From NCBI RefSeq assembly GCF_014836985.1, contig NZ_JACSPU010000010.1:1-51783 (forward strand): DNA of 51,783 nucleotides, in the 5' to 3' direction. This document shows, piece after piece, positions 20,980-31,505 of this stretch (positions are counted from its first letter, which is position 1; each line of letters begins with the position of its first letter). Source of the stretch: Planococcus wigleyi (lineage in GTDB: Bacteria; Bacillota; Bacilli; Bacillales_A; Planococcaceae). The notes below the pieces were generated by a model that saw only the letters and a list, made by a program, of their open reading frames with translations, searched no databases and had not been told where the DNA came from. The translations under genes were made by a program, and so were the position numbers.

Positions 20980-22353
20980 ATGGCAAATACATATGCAGTA
21001 ATTTTAGCGGCTGGCCAAGGCACACGAATGAAGTCGAAACTGTATAAAGTACTTCATCCGGTTTGCGGCATGCCGATGGTCGAGCATGTAACAGGAAACG
21101 TCGAACAGCTCGGCGTTGAAAAAATTGTCACGGTTGTCGGACATGGCGCTGAAAAAGTGCAGCAGCAACTGGGCGATAAAAGTGAATATGCCTTACAGGC
21201 GGAACAATTGGGTACGGCACACGCCGTACAACAGACAGCTTCATTGATTGAAGGACTGGAAGGAACGACATTGGTTGTTTGTGGCGATACGCCCTTGATC
21301 CGTCCGGAAACAATGCAGGCTTTGCTTGACCAACATGCGGAAACGCAGGCGAAAGCAACAATTTTGACGGCGATTGCCGAGAATCCCACTGGATACGGAC
21401 GCATTCTTCGCAACAGTGCAGGCATTGTTGAAAAGATTGTCGAGCAGAAAGATGCATCCCCAGAAGAGCAGCAAGTAAAAGAAATCAATACGGGTACTTA
21501 TTGCTTTGACAATAAAGCATTATTTGAAGCATTGAAATTGGTTTCCAACGATAACGTTCAAGGTGAATATTATTTGCCTGACGTAATTGAGATCCTTCAA
21601 AAACAAGGTGAAATCGTTGCGGCTTATGCGACAGACAGCTTTGATGAAACATTGGGTGTAAATGACCGTGTAGCGTTGAGCCAGGCTGAAGGCATCATGC
21701 GCAAAAGGATTGCTGAAAAGCACATGAGAGCCGGAGTGTCCATTATCGATCCTGCGACTGCTTACATCAGTGCACAAGCTGAAATTGGAGCAGACACCAT
21801 TATCCATCCGAATGTCACGATTGACGGCAATTCGAAAATTGGAGAAGACTGCATCATTTCTTCCAATACCCATATTGTCAACAGTGTCATCGGCGACCGT
21901 ACAATAATCCGCAGTTCTGAAATCCATGACAGCAGCATCGGCACGGATACAGCTGTAGGGCCATTTGCACACATTCGTCCACAGACTGTTTTGGGCAATG
22001 ACGTGAAAATCGGCAATTTTGTCGAGGTCAAAAAATCAGAAGTCGGGAACGACAGCAAAGTTTCCCACTTGAGCTATATTGGCGATGCTCAAGTTGGCAC
22101 TGGCGTGAATATCGGCTGTGGGACCATCACAGTGAATTACGACGGGAAAAATAAGTTTCAGACCGTTATTGAAGATGATACCTTTATCGGCTGCAACTCG
22201 AATCTGATTGCACCGGTCACTGTAGGCAAAGGATCTTATGTAGCTGCAGGCTCAACCATTTCCAAAGATGTACCTGAGGATTCATTGGCGATTGCTCGCG
22301 CGCGCCAGGAAAATAAAGAAGGCTATGCAAACAAACTGAACGGTAAAAAATAG
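20980..22353 (+). CDS. glmU: Bifunctional UDP-N-acetylglucosamine pyrophosphorylase / glucosamine-1-phosphate N-acetyltransferase
   Basis: Makes UDP-GlcNAc for peptidoglycan and wall polymers. The 457-residue protein has an N-terminal uridyltransferase domain with [13 protein letters not shown] near residue 9 and a C-terminal left-handed beta-helix acetyltransferase domain with hexapeptide repeats and NYDGKNK. GGAGGGG lies upstream of the ATG. prs follows 15 bases later, in one operon as in B. subtilis. Confidence 0.97.
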   Translation: MANTYAVILAAGQGTRMKSKLYKVLHPVCGMPMVEHVTGNVEQLGVEKIVTVVGHGAEKVQQQLGDKSEYALQAEQLGTAHAVQQTASLIEGLEGTTLVVCGDTPLIRPETMQALLDQHAETQAKATILTAIAENPTGYGRILRNSAGIVEKIVEQKDASPEEQQVKEINTGTYCFDNKALFEALKLVSNDNVQGEYYLPDVIEILQKQGEIVAAYATDSFDETLGVNDRVALSQAEGIMRKRIAEKHMRAGVSIIDPATAYISAQAEIGADTIIHPNVTIDGNSKIGEDCIISSNTHIVNSVIGDRTIIRSSEIHDSSIGTDTAVGPFAHIRPQTVLGNDVKIGNFVEVKKSEVGNDSKVSHLSYIGDAQVGTGVNIGCGTITVNYDGKNKFQTVIEDDTFIGCNSNLIAPVTVGKGSYVAAGSTISKDVPEDSLAIARARQENKEGYANKLNGKK

Positions 22354-22368
22354 GAGGGTTCACACCTA

Positions 22369-23331
22369 ATGGGCTATCAAAATGCAAACTCAAAATTGAA
22401 AATCTTTTCATTGAATTCGAACCAGGAGCTGGCTGAAGAAATTTCTGAACACGCAGGCATTCCGCTTGGGAAAAGTTCAGTTACACATTTCAGCGATGGG
22501 GAAATCCAGATTAATATCGAAGAAAGTATTCGCGGTTACGATGTATTTATCGTGCAATCGACATCTCAGCCTGTCAATGAGAACTTGATGGAACTGCTGA
22601 TCATGATCGATGCCGTCAAACGTGCTTCTGCCCGTACGGTCAATGTTGTAATTCCATACTACGGCTACGCACGCCAGGATCGTAAAGCCCGTTCACGTGA
22701 ACCGATTACAGCGAAATTGGTAGCAAACTTATTGGAAACTGCTGGAGCTACACGCGTTATTGTTTTGGACCTCCATGCTCCTCAAATTCAAGGATTCTTT
22801 GATATTTTGATTGACCATTTGGTGGCTGTCCCATTGCTGTCTGATTACTTCCTTAACGAGAGCGGCATTGATTTGGAAAATGTCATCATCGTTTCGCCGG
22901 ATCACGGCGGGGTAACACGCGCACGCAAAATGGCAGACCGTCTGAAAGCACCAATTGCAATCATTGATAAACGACGCCCACGTCCGAATGTTGCGGAAGT
23001 CATGAACATCGTCGGTAATGTAGAAGGCAAAACGGCCATCATCATCGATGACATCATTGACACGGCCGGTACGATCTCAATTGCTGCCAGCGCGTTAATT
23101 GAAAGTGGAGCGAAAGAAGTTTATGCGTGCTGTACACATCCAGTACTTTCTGGACCTGCCGTACAACGCATCAATGATTCAGTTATCAAAGAATTGATCA
23201 TCACCAACTCGATTGCATTGCCTGAAGAAAAGAAATCTCCTAAAATCAAACAGTTGTCCGTAGCACGTCTATTGGCTGAAACAATCGTCCGTGTACACGA
23301 ACAAAAATCAGTCAGCACTCTTTTTGATTGA
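22369..23331 (+). CDS. prs: Ribose-phosphate pyrophosphokinase
   Basis: Makes PRPP from ribose-5-phosphate and ATP, feeding purine, pyrimidine, His, Trp and NAD pathways and the PurR signal. The 320-residue class I enzyme shows [10 protein letters not shown], the flexible loop region DKRRPRPN, and the ribose-5-phosphate loop [11 protein letters not shown] near residue 224. The ATG has GGAGGG 9 bases upstream. Confidence 0.97.
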   Translation: MGYQNANSKLKIFSLNSNQELAEEISEHAGIPLGKSSVTHFSDGEIQINIEESIRGYDVFIVQSTSQPVNENLMELLIMIDAVKRASARTVNVVIPYYGYARQDRKARSREPITAKLVANLLETAGATRVIVLDLHAPQIQGFFDILIDHLVAVPLLSDYFLNESGIDLENVIIVSPDHGGVTRARKMADRLKAPIAIIDKRRPRPNVAEVMNIVGNVEGKTAIIIDDIIDTAGTISIAASALIESGAKEVYACCTHPVLSGPAVQRINDSVIKELIITNSIALPEEKKSPKIKQLSVARLLAETIVRVHEQKSVSTLFD

Positions 23332-23359
23332 TCATCAACAATTTCTTTCTATGCTCCAT

Positions 23360-23385
23360 GTTTCATAAATACAAAGAACGGGTAT
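23360..23385 (+). promoter_or_regulatory. SigB-type promoter of rplY/ctc
   Basis: GTTTCA and GGGTAT are separated by 14 bp, matching the general-stress SigB consensus GTTTAA-N12-14-GGGTAT in all but one base. The B. subtilis ctc promoter has the same layout. Confidence 0.72.
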
Positions 23386-23444
23386 ATACATATTATGTAC
23401 CTATCGTGATTATGTACTTTTAATATAACTGGAGGCTGAAAGTA

Positions 23445-24092
23445 ATGACTGTAAAAATGACCGCACAAAAAAGAGAAAGCAGCAATAAGAATTCTGCTTT
23501 GACCGAACTTCGTTCGAAAGGAAATGTACCGGGCGTCGTCTACGGTTTCCAAACCGAAACAACACCTGTAACTGTTTCTGAAATTGACTTAATTAAAACT
23601 TTGCGTGAATCTGGACGTAATGGCGTAATCAACCTGGAAATCGACGGCAAGACTATAAATGTTGTCTTGAGCGATTATCAAATGGACGCCCTAAAAGGAA
23701 GCTTTAAGCATGTCGACTTTTTGGCAATCAATATGTCCGATGAGCTTGAAGTGGCAGTAGCTGTTCACTTGACTGGCGAATCTGTAGGCGAAAAAGAAGG
23801 CGGCTTTATCACACAACCGAACCGTGAAGTAAATGTTCGTGTGAAACCTTCTGATATTCCGGATGCTGTGGAAGTGGATACCACTGAACTGGCGATTGGC
23901 GAAACAATCACAGTGGGCGATATCCGTGGAACTGTATCTTACGAAATCTTGGACGAAGATGACTTTATCCTTGTTTCTGTAACAGCTCCTCGTACTCAAG
24001 AAGAATTGGACGAGCTTGAAACTGTATCTGACGAAGATGCAGAACCAGAAGTGGTTGGCAGCGAAGATTCTGAAGAAAACAAAGAAGCGTAA
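23445..24092 (+). CDS. rplY: 50S ribosomal protein L25, general stress form Ctc
   Basis: A 5S rRNA-binding ribosomal protein of 215 residues. The N-terminal L25 domain covers about the first 95 residues, with the C-terminal TL5/CTC beta domain after it and an acidic tail rich in Glu and Asp. The ATG follows TGGAGG. The SigB-like promoter suggests stress induction, as in B. subtilis. Confidence 0.95.
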   Translation: MTVKMTAQKRESSNKNSALTELRSKGNVPGVVYGFQTETTPVTVSEIDLIKTLRESGRNGVINLEIDGKTINVVLSDYQMDALKGSFKHVDFLAINMSDELEVAVAVHLTGESVGEKEGGFITQPNREVNVRVKPSDIPDAVEVDTTELAIGETITVGDIRGTVSYEILDEDDFILVSVTAPRTQEELDELETVSDEDAEPEVVGSEDSEENKEA

Positions 24093-24108
24093 ATACGAAC
24101 AAGAAATA

Positions 24109-24140
24109 AGGGGCTGTCGAGAGACAGTCCCTATTTTTTT
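24109..24140 (+). terminator. Intrinsic terminator after rplY
   Basis: A 10-bp stem (24109-24118 with 24123-24132, one G-T pair) has a GAGA tetraloop and is followed by a T run. Confidence 0.9.
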
Positions 24141-24197
24141 GTTTCAAGATTGGTTATAGTAAAATAGAAGGCAGTGAAAAAGCAAAGGAAGATGGGT

Positions 24198-24761
24198 ATG
24201 AAACTGATTATTGGCCTGGGAAATCCAGGTAAAGCATATGAAGATACACGCCATAACATTGGCTTTAAAGTTATTGACTATTTGGCTGCTCAATGGAACG
24301 CACCATTGACGCAATCCAAATTCAAGGGCATGTATTCCGTGACCCATAGGCCTGAGGGCAAAGTGATACTCTTGAAGCCATTGACTTATATGAATTTGTC
24401 CGGGGAAAGCGTCAGTGCGTTAATGGAATATTACGATGTCGCTCTAAAAGACATCATTGTCATTTACGATGATCTTGATTTGCCGACCGGGCAGTTGCGT
24501 TTGCGCCAAAAAGGCAGCGCTGGTGGACATAATGGCATCAAATCATTGATTCAGCATTTAGGCAGCCAAGAATTCAACCGGTTGCGCATTGGCATCAGCC
24601 GTCCGCCTGCAGGTATGAAAGTGCCGGATTATGTGCTGCAGCGATTCTCGAAAGAGGAAAGGCCGGAAGTGGATGACGCTATTAAGAAAAGCGCGGCAGC
24701 CTGTGAGACATGGTTGTCAAAACCGTATGTAGAAGTAATGAATCAATTTAATGGAGCATAA
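24198..24761 (+). CDS. pth: Peptidyl-tRNA hydrolase
   Basis: Frees tRNA from dropped-off peptidyl-tRNA. The 187-residue enzyme has [18 protein letters not shown] with the catalytic histidine near residue 20, and [15 protein letters not shown] at 24198 has AGGAAG 7 bases upstream; earlier in-frame GTG and ATG codons lie before or inside that site. In B. subtilis the gene is spoVC. A terminator follows, and the small sporulation gene fin, normally between pth and mfd, is absent. Confidence 0.95.
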   Translation: MKLIIGLGNPGKAYEDTRHNIGFKVIDYLAAQWNAPLTQSKFKGMYSVTHRPEGKVILLKPLTYMNLSGESVSALMEYYDVALKDIIVIYDDLDLPTGQLRLRQKGSAGGHNGIKSLIQHLGSQEFNRLRIGISRPPAGMKVPDYVLQRFSKEERPEVDDAIKKSAAACETWLSKPYVEVMNQFNGA

Positions 24762-24763
24762 CC

Positions 24764-24795
24764 GCTTTGACGCATTGGGCGTTCAGAGCTTTTTT
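24764..24795 (+). terminator. Intrinsic terminator after pth
   Basis: GCTTTGA-CGC pairs with GCG-T-TCAGAGC (one wobble, one bulge), followed by 6 T. Confidence 0.75.
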
Positions 24796-24829
24796 CTGTT
24801 TCTTATATGTTTTGGAAGGAGGAAGTTGA

Positions 24830-27800
24830 ATGAACCACATTTTACAAACCTTTTCGGAGGATACCCATACACAGAAATTTATAACCGATTTGAAAAAAGG
24901 GCAGGACCATCAACTGATTTCCGGTTTATCGGGCAGTGCACGGCCGATTTTCTACCAAACCATCTGGTCTGAAACGGAAAACCCGTTATTGATTGTGACG
25001 CCTAATTTATTGCATGCGCAGCGCGTATACGATGATTTGGTGCGTTTGATCGGGGAGGAGCAGGTTCACCTTTACCCAGCGGAAGAGTTGATTGCCGCAG
25101 AAGTGTCTTTCTCGGGTCCTGAACTACGGGCCCACCGAATTGATACGCTGGATCACATGAAGAGTGTAGGTAAAGGCGTGTACATCACACCGGTTGCGGG
25201 AATGCGTAAGCTCTTGCCAACGAAAGAACAATGGGATTACGCTACACTTCGGATTTCAGAAGGTGAAGAACTGGATACAGACGAATGGTTGTTGAAATTA
25301 GTGGCGATGGGCTATTCCCGGACGCCAATGGTGACCACCCCTGGTGAATTCGCACTCCGAGGCGGAATTTTGGATATTTATCCGCTTAACCTGGAACATC
25401 CGGTGCGTATTGAATTATTCGATACCGAAGTGGATTCATTGCGGCTATTTTCAGCTGAAGACCAACGTTCTCTCGAAAAAGTCCAGTCATTGTGCATTTT
25501 GCCAGCCAGCGAATTGGTGCTGTCGAAAGACCAACGCATCACCCTGGCAGGGAAACTGGAAGCAAAACTGGCAACAAGCTTGAAGAAGATAAAAGCTGAC
25601 GATACGAAAACATTGATGCTTCAGCATGTCCAACATGACATTGATTTATTGAAGCAAGGTGAAACTCCCGAGCAGTTAGCCAAATATGCTTCGTTGATTG
25701 ATACCCAAACGGCCTTTCTAGGTGATTATTTCCCGGGAAATGGACTGGTCTTTTTTGATGAACTGGGTCGGATTCAGGAAATGACAGATACGCTGGAACG
25801 TGAAGAAGGCGATTGGATCGTTTCGTTGCTGGAAGAAGGCAAGTTTCTTCATGACGTTTCGTTAACGTATACATTCCGCGAAATCATGTCGAAGCTTCAA
25901 CAGCAAGTAACGTTCCTGTCTTTATTCGTACGGACATTTCCTATGGTTTCGGTTAAGAAGTCGATTGCCTTTTCCTGTAAGCCGATGCAATCCTTCCATG
26001 GCCAAATGCATTTGCTGAAAGCAGAAATGGAGCGTTGGACTTTAGGGAAGTTCCAGATCTTTATCGTGGCGCAGGGAGACGATCGCCTGCAGAAAGTACG
26101 AGACGTTTTGGCGGATTACGATATGGAAGCTGAAATTGCCTCGCCTTCAACAGAAATCCAAGGCGGCAAAATCTATTTGGTCGATGGTGAATTGTCGACC
26201 GGATTTGAAATGCCGCTGCAGCGCTTGACCGTTATTACCGATTCGGAATTGTTCAAGCAGCAGCCGAAAAAGAAAACACGCGCGCAAAAGCTGACGAATG
26301 CGGAACGCATCAAGAGTTATTCTGAAATCAAACCGGGCGATTACATCGTTCACATCCATCACGGCATTGGCCGTTTTGTAGGCATCGAAACGCTGGAAAG
26401 CGGAGGAGTCCACAAAGATTACCTTCATATTGTCTATAAAGCGGACGACAAATTATTTGTGCCGGTCGATAAAATCGATTTGATTCAAAAATACATCGCG
26501 TCTGAAGAAAAAGAACCGAAACTGCATAAAATGGGCGGCGCCGAATGGAAGAAGACCCGGACGAAAGTGTCAGCAGCCGTACAGGATATTGCGGATGACC
26601 TGATCAAACTTTACGCAGAACGGGAAGCGTTAAGAGGGTTTGCCTTTTCTGAAGAGCAGGATATGCAGCGCCAATTCGAAGCGGAATTCCCCTACGAGGA
26701 AACCGTCGATCAATTGCGCTCCATAAATGAAGTAAAACGTGACATGGAAAATGAACGGCCTATGGACCGCCTGATTTGCGGGGATGTGGGCTACGGAAAA
26801 ACTGAAGTGGCCATCCGTGCGGCTTTCAAAGCGGTATTGGACGGCAAACAAGTGGCGTTCCTGGTGCCCACAACGATATTGGCCCAACAGCATTTTGAAA
26901 CAATGAGTGAACGATTCAAAGATTATCCGATCACCGTTGGTTTGATGAGCCGTTTCCGCTCCAAAAAACAACAGACCGAAACCGTTAAAGGCTTGAAGAA
27001 TGGCTCGGTGGATGTTGTTGTTGGTACGCACCGGATTTTGTCGAAGGATATGCAGTATAAAGACTTAGGATTATTGATCATTGATGAAGAGCAGCGATTT
27101 GGCGTCACCCATAAGGAAAAGATCAAACAAATGAAGACCAATGTGGACGTCCTGACGCTGACTGCAACGCCGATTCCACGGACGCTTCATATGTCGATGA
27201 TCGGTGTGCGCGACTTATCAGTTATTGAAACGCCGCCGGCCAACCGGTTCCCTGTGCAAAGCTACGTCATGGAGCATAACGGCGCTCTTGTGCGCGAAGC
27301 CATCGAACGTGAAATGGCACGCGGCGGACAAGTATTTTATTTGTACAACCGTGTAGATGATATGACGCGGAAAGTAGAAGAAATTCAACAACTGGTTCCG
27401 GAAGCCCGCGTCGGTTATGCCCATGGGCAAATGAGTGAGACCGAACTGGAATCCGTCATTCTCGGATTCCTGGACGGCGATTATGATGTCCTGGTGACGA
27501 CCACTATTATCGAAACCGGTATTGATATTCCAAACGTCAATACGCTGATCGTCTACAATGCCGACCGCATGGGCTTGTCGCAGCTCTACCAATTGCGCGG
27601 ACGTGTCGGGCGTTCGAGCCGTGTTGCCTACGCTTACTTTATGTACCAGCGCGACAAAGTGCTGACGGATGTGGCGGAAAAACGCTTAATGGCAATCAAG
27701 GAATTCACAGAGCTCGGCTCCGGTTTCAAAATCGCTATGCGTGATTTAACAATCCGTGGAGCGGGAAATCTGCTCGGTTCGCAGCAGCATGGCTTTATTG

Positions 27801-28363
27801 ATTCTGTCGGCTTTGACCTGTACTCACAGATGCTGCAGGAAGCCATTGAGGAACGCCAGTCAGGAGTCAAAAAAGAAGTGGTGCCGGAAATTGAAATTGC
27901 GTTGGACATCGATGCTTATATTCCGGATTCCTATATCAGCGATGGCTACCAGAAGATTCAGATGTACAAACGTGTCAAAGGCATAGAGACGGAAGAAGAA
28001 ATGATCGAGCTGCAGGATGAATTGATCGACCGTTTCGGCGATATGCCGAATGAAACCGACCGCTTGCTGCGCATTGCCCGCATGAAAGTATGGGCGCGCC
28101 AAGTAGGAGTGGAATCGATCAAGCAACATGGCAAAGTCGTAACCATCCGTTTGACTGAAAAAGGCACAGCCAGCATCAATGGCGGCAAAGTGGTGGAGGA
28201 ATCTGCCGCCTATGGCCGCGCAGTCGGGTTCAGCATGGCGGGCCAGCAGCTGGTCATGTCTATTGATGAAAATAAAACCAAGAAACTGCATCCGTTCGAT
28301 GTATTGGAAGGCATGATCAAACTATTGCCGGAATCGCTCCGTGAAGAGAAGTCGGTTAGTTAA
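24830..28363 (+). CDS. mfd: Transcription-repair coupling factor
   Basis: Removes RNA polymerase stalled at lesions and recruits UvrA. At 1177 residues it is full length. Domains in order: UvrB-homology region, RNA-polymerase-interacting Tudor-like domain (GDYIVHIHHGIGRFVG, about 500-600), SF2 helicase with Walker A GDVGYGKT at 651-658 and DEEQ at 752-755, and the C-terminal UvrA-binding regulatory domain. The ATG has GGAGG upstream. spoVT, which follows mfd in B. subtilis, is missing. Confidence 0.98.
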   Translation: MNHILQTFSEDTHTQKFITDLKKGQDHQLISGLSGSARPIFYQTIWSETENPLLIVTPNLLHAQRVYDDLVRLIGEEQVHLYPAEELIAAEVSFSGPELRAHRIDTLDHMKSVGKGVYITPVAGMRKLLPTKEQWDYATLRISEGEELDTDEWLLKLVAMGYSRTPMVTTPGEFALRGGILDIYPLNLEHPVRIELFDTEVDSLRLFSAEDQRSLEKVQSLCILPASELVLSKDQRITLAGKLEAKLATSLKKIKADDTKTLMLQHVQHDIDLLKQGETPEQLAKYASLIDTQTAFLGDYFPGNGLVFFDELGRIQEMTDTLEREEGDWIVSLLEEGKFLHDVSLTYTFREIMSKLQQQVTFLSLFVRTFPMVSVKKSIAFSCKPMQSFHGQMHLLKAEMERWTLGKFQIFIVAQGDDRLQKVRDVLADYDMEAEIASPSTEIQGGKIYLVDGELSTGFEMPLQRLTVITDSELFKQQPKKKTRAQKLTNAERIKSYSEIKPGDYIVHIHHGIGRFVGIETLESGGVHKDYLHIVYKADDKLFVPVDKIDLIQKYIASEEKEPKLHKMGGAEWKKTRTKVSAAVQDIADDLIKLYAEREALRGFAFSEEQDMQRQFEAEFPYEETVDQLRSINEVKRDMENERPMDRLICGDVGYGKTEVAIRAAFKAVLDGKQVAFLVPTTILAQQHFETMSERFKDYPITVGLMSRFRSKKQQTETVKGLKNGSVDVVVGTHRILSKDMQYKDLGLLIIDEEQRFGVTHKEKIKQMKTNVDVLTLTATPIPRTLHMSMIGVRDLSVIETPPANRFPVQSYVMEHNGALVREAIEREMARGGQVFYLYNRVDDMTRKVEEIQQLVPEARVGYAHGQMSETELESVILGFLDGDYDVLVTTTIIETGIDIPNVNTLIVYNADRMGLSQLYQLRGRVGRSSRVAYAYFMYQRDKVLTDVAEKRLMAIKEFTELGSGFKIAMRDLTIRGAGNLLGSQQHGFIDSVGFDLYSQMLQEAIEERQSGVKKEVVPEIEIALDIDAYIPDSYISDGYQKIQMYKRVKGIETEEEMIELQDELIDRFGDMPNETDRLLRIARMKVWARQVGVESIKQHGKVVTIRLTEKGTASINGGKVVEESAAYGRAVGFSMAGQQLVMSIDENKTKKLHPFDVLEGMIKLLPESLREEKSVS

Positions 28364-28374
28364 GTTAAAGGGTG

Positions 28375-28380
28375 TATAAT
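28375..28380 (+). promoter_or_regulatory. Candidate -10 for the flippase-yabN-rqcP operon
   Basis: A perfect TATAAT lies about 80 bases before the most likely flippase start; no clear -35. Confidence 0.4.
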
Positions 28381-28456
28381 GGTAAAATCCTTTTTCCCAA
28401 CACATAAAGTCACTATAAGTAAGAGATGAGTGGATCCGGTGAACAATGAAGGCACA

Positions 28457-30043
28457 ATGAAATCATTTATGAAAGGCGCTGTGCTGCTGACGATTGCTGG
28501 ATTTATCGTGAAGCTGCTGAGCGCGGTCTACCGGGTGCCTTTCCAAAACCTCGTCGGAGACCAGGGCTTCTATATCTACCAGCAGGTCTATCCGTTTGTC
28601 GCTATTTTCGGCATCTGGACTTCCTACGGCTTTGCGGTAGCAGTTTCCAAATTGTTGGCGGATAACAGCAGGCAAGACCACGGTGCCATTCTGCGTGTCG
28701 CTTTCATGTATGTAGCCATCATTTCCTTTACCGTTTTCCTGCTGTTGTTTTTGGGTGCGGAACTGCTGGCGGGATGGATGGGCGACAGGCAATTGGATCA
28801 ATTGTTGAAAGTCGGTTCGTTTTCAGTCTTACTGATGGCGCCGCTCGCCGTGCTGAAAGGCCATTTCCAGTCGCGCAATGATATGGCACCGGTTGCTTAC
28901 GCCCAAGTGGTGGAGCAAGGGCTGCGCGTATCCGTCATTTTACTCGGTACGTGGGTTGTTGTTTCAAGCGGTTTTTCACTGTATGCTGCAGGGCAGATGG
29001 CGATGCTGGGCGCGGTTGCCGGAGGACTTGGGGCCGTGATTCTGCTGCTGCTCTATTTCCGCGGACATTCAAAGATGTTGAGGAATACTTCCGCAATCCG
29101 TACTTGGCCAATCATCAAGGAAATGACTGCCGTCAGCATAAGCGTCAGCATGAGTTCCTTGATCCTGTTGCTGTTCCAGCTGGTGGATTCGTTTACCGTT
29201 TTCCGTCTATTGGAAGCAAGCGGCATGTCGCGGCTTGCAGCCATGGAGCAGAAAGGCATTTATGACCGGGGCCAGCCATTGGTGCAATTCGGTATTTTGA
29301 TTGCCACTTCGCTGACTTTGGCGATTGTGCCTTTAGTGGCGCGGACTTCCCGAAAACACAGCGGCAGGCCAGCTGAAATGTACGCCAGGTTAGCTTTCCG
29401 TGTATCGTTCCTGTTTGCATTCGCTGCTGCAGTGGGGCTGACTTTCGTCATGCCTTATGTTAATGAAATGCTGTTCCAGACACGCGAACAATCGGGTGCT
29501 TTAATCATCTTCAGCTGGCAGATTGTCTGGATGTCCTTGCTGCTGATTATGACGGCAATGCTGCATGGCTTCGGTAAGGTGAGGGTTCCGGCTCTGCTGC
29601 TGATCATGGGGTTAGCGGTGAAAGTCGTCGCCAATTGGCTGCTGCTTCCAGTATGGGGAGTAGCTGGAGCGGCGGTTGCAGGAAATATCGGCCTTGCTGT
29701 GATTGTCGCTGGCTTGCTGTTTTATTTCAAAAAAGTCTGGCCGCTGCAGTTTGCACCGTGGACCTATTATGCTTGGCTTTTTGGCGCCGCTGCGGCGATG
29801 TCTGCAGTCGTGCTGGGCTGGTCGTTTTTGGCGGACAGCTATCTGTTTGATGGCTTATCAAGCCGCTTAGGCGCTGCTCTGACTACGGCAACGGCCATTC
29901 CGCTAGGTGCTGGGGTATTCATGGCCCTAATTGCAAGAAGCCGCATCATTACAGAAAAGGAATGGTATATCATTCCGTTCGGCCGCAAACTGGCCGGACT
30001 GCAATTAGCAATAAATTCAAAGAAAAAAGGTGAGAAGCGATGA
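28457..30043 (+). CDS. yabM: MOP-superfamily polysaccharide/lipid flippase (YabM, SpoVB-like)
   Basis: An integral membrane transporter of the MATE/MVF/PST superfamily, about 528 residues with some 14 hydrophobic segments. It matches the SpoVB/YabM branch that moves lipid-linked wall or polysaccharide precursors; the substrate is not known. The N-terminus carries KLLSAVYRVPFQNLVGD, typical of the family. The start is uncertain: ATG at 28457 (AAGG 4 bases upstream) begins the conserved part, while GTG at 28430 or 28439 would add a few residues. It overlaps yabN by ATGA. Confidence 0.85.
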   Translation: MKSFMKGAVLLTIAGFIVKLLSAVYRVPFQNLVGDQGFYIYQQVYPFVAIFGIWTSYGFAVAVSKLLADNSRQDHGAILRVAFMYVAIISFTVFLLLFLGAELLAGWMGDRQLDQLLKVGSFSVLLMAPLAVLKGHFQSRNDMAPVAYAQVVEQGLRVSVILLGTWVVVSSGFSLYAAGQMAMLGAVAGGLGAVILLLLYFRGHSKMLRNTSAIRTWPIIKEMTAVSISVSMSSLILLLFQLVDSFTVFRLLEASGMSRLAAMEQKGIYDRGQPLVQFGILIATSLTLAIVPLVARTSRKHSGRPAEMYARLAFRVSFLFAFAAAVGLTFVMPYVNEMLFQTREQSGALIIFSWQIVWMSLLLIMTAMLHGFGKVRVPALLLIMGLAVKVVANWLLLPVWGVAGAAVAGNIGLAVIVAGLLFYFKKVWPLQFAPWTYYAWLFGAAAAMSAVVLGWSFLADSYLFDGLSSRLGAALTTATAIPLGAGVFMALIARSRIITEKEWYIIPFGRKLAGLQLAINSKKKGEKR

Positions 30044-31503
30044 ACACCATTCACATAATCGGCCTCGGTGCCGGAGATTTAGATCAATTGCCGCTGGGTG
30101 TCTATAAAAAGCTGAAAGCTGCAGAAAATTTATACGTAAGGACCGCAGATCACCCGGTATTGACAGAGCTTGGGGAAGAAGGCGTAACATTCCAGAGCTT
30201 TGATGCCGTTTATGAAAAACACGATAGCTTCAGCCCGGTCTATGAAGAAATTGCGGAAACCCTGATCGGCCTGTCCCAACAGGCCGCAGTGATCTATGCA
30301 GTGCCGGGCCATCCATTAGTGGCGGAACAGACAGTGCAAAATTTGATCGAAGCTGAAAAGCAAGGACGTTGCCAATTAGCCATCGAAGGTGGGCACAGTT
30401 TCCTGGATTCGCTATTCGGTGCGCTTCGCATCGATCCGATCGAAGGTTTCCAATTGATGGACGGTACGGAGATGACCAGCGATCAGGTGAACATGACACA
30501 GCATCTGCTGATTGCCCAGGTTTATGACAGCTTCAGCGCATCGGAAGTCAAATTGACGTTGATGGAAAAATACCCCGATGATTATCCGGTGACCATCGTG
30601 ACAGCGGCCGGATCTGCAGACGAAGTGCTGCGTACCGTACCGCTTCATGAATTGGACCGCTCGACAGAAGTCAACAACTTGACGACCGTCTACGTGCCAC
30701 CCGCAGAGGAACAAACGCAGCGTCTGAAAGAATGGCAGACTTTCCGCAGCATCATTGCGAAGCTGAGAAGTCCTGAAGGCTGTCCGTGGGACCGTGAGCA
30801 AACGCATGAGTCACTGAGCCCATATTTGATCGAAGAAGCCCATGAGTTGCTTCAGGCGATTCGGGAAGGTGACGATGATGCGATTGCCGATGAATTGGGG
30901 GATGTGTTGCTGCAAGTGTTCCTGCACGCACAAATCGGGCAGGACAACGGCTACTTCCAATTGGAGGATGTGCTCGAATCCATCAGCGCCAAAATGATCC
31001 GCCGCCATCCACATGTCTTTGGTGATGTGACGGCTGAAGACTCTGATCAGGTTGTCGCTAATTGGCAGGAAATCAAAGCACAGGAAAAACCGGCTGCAGA
31101 TTCTTTATTGGCAGGGCAGGACCGCTTCAGTTCTTCCTTGACCACATCGTTCAATTACCAGAAAAAAGCGGCGAAAGTCGGTTTCAGCTGGCCGAATGCT
31201 GCAGGTGCATGGGATAAATTCCATGAAGAATTGCAGGAGTTCCAACAGGAAGTGGCGAAAGGTTCCAAAGCCCGCCAATTGGACGAACTCGGCGATTTAT
31301 TGTTTACCTTGGTGAACCTTGCCCGGTTCTTCGATTTGTCACCGGAAGAAGCGATGATGCAGGCGAACCGTAAATTCCAAACACGTTTCCGCTACGTGGA
31401 ACAGCAAGTAGAAGAAGGAACCGGAAACTTCAGCGACTACACATTGGAGCAGCTGGATGAATTTTGGAACCAAGCCAAACTGTTGGCAAGAAAGGAAGAC
31501 TGA
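30040..31503 (+). CDS. yabN: Tetrapyrrole methylase/MazG fusion, nucleoside triphosphate pyrophosphohydrolase (YabN)
   Basis: A 487-residue two-domain protein. The N-terminal ~220 residues have the tetrapyrrole (corrin/porphyrin) methylase fold (IGLGAGDLDQLPLG, AVPGHPLVAE). The C-terminal part is MazG, with EEAHELLQAI and DELGDVLLQVFLHAQ supplying the acidic magnesium ligands, then a second DELGDLLF repeat. The MazG part hydrolyses NTPs, probably for nucleotide-pool cleaning; the role of the methylase part is unknown. AAAGGTGAG precedes the ATG, which overlaps yabM. Confidence 0.93.
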   Translation: MNTIHIIGLGAGDLDQLPLGVYKKLKAAENLYVRTADHPVLTELGEEGVTFQSFDAVYEKHDSFSPVYEEIAETLIGLSQQAAVIYAVPGHPLVAEQTVQNLIEAEKQGRCQLAIEGGHSFLDSLFGALRIDPIEGFQLMDGTEMTSDQVNMTQHLLIAQVYDSFSASEVKLTLMEKYPDDYPVTIVTAAGSADEVLRTVPLHELDRSTEVNNLTTVYVPPAEEQTQRLKEWQTFRSIIAKLRSPEGCPWDREQTHESLSPYLIEEAHELLQAIREGDDDAIADELGDVLLQVFLHAQIGQDNGYFQLEDVLESISAKMIRRHPHVFGDVTAEDSDQVVANWQEIKAQEKPAADSLLAGQDRFSSSLTTSFNYQKKAAKVGFSWPNAAGAWDKFHEELQEFQQEVAKGSKARQLDELGDLLFTLVNLARFFDLSPEEAMMQANRKFQTRFRYVEQQVEEGTGNFSDYTLEQLDEFWNQAKLLARKED

Positions 31504-31505
31504 CC

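Noticed and set aside
24751..24972. A short frame overlapping pth end and mfd start that could be a fin remnant
   Set aside because: It has no similarity to Fin, no cysteine pairs of a zinc ribbon, and mostly lies within mfd in another frame.
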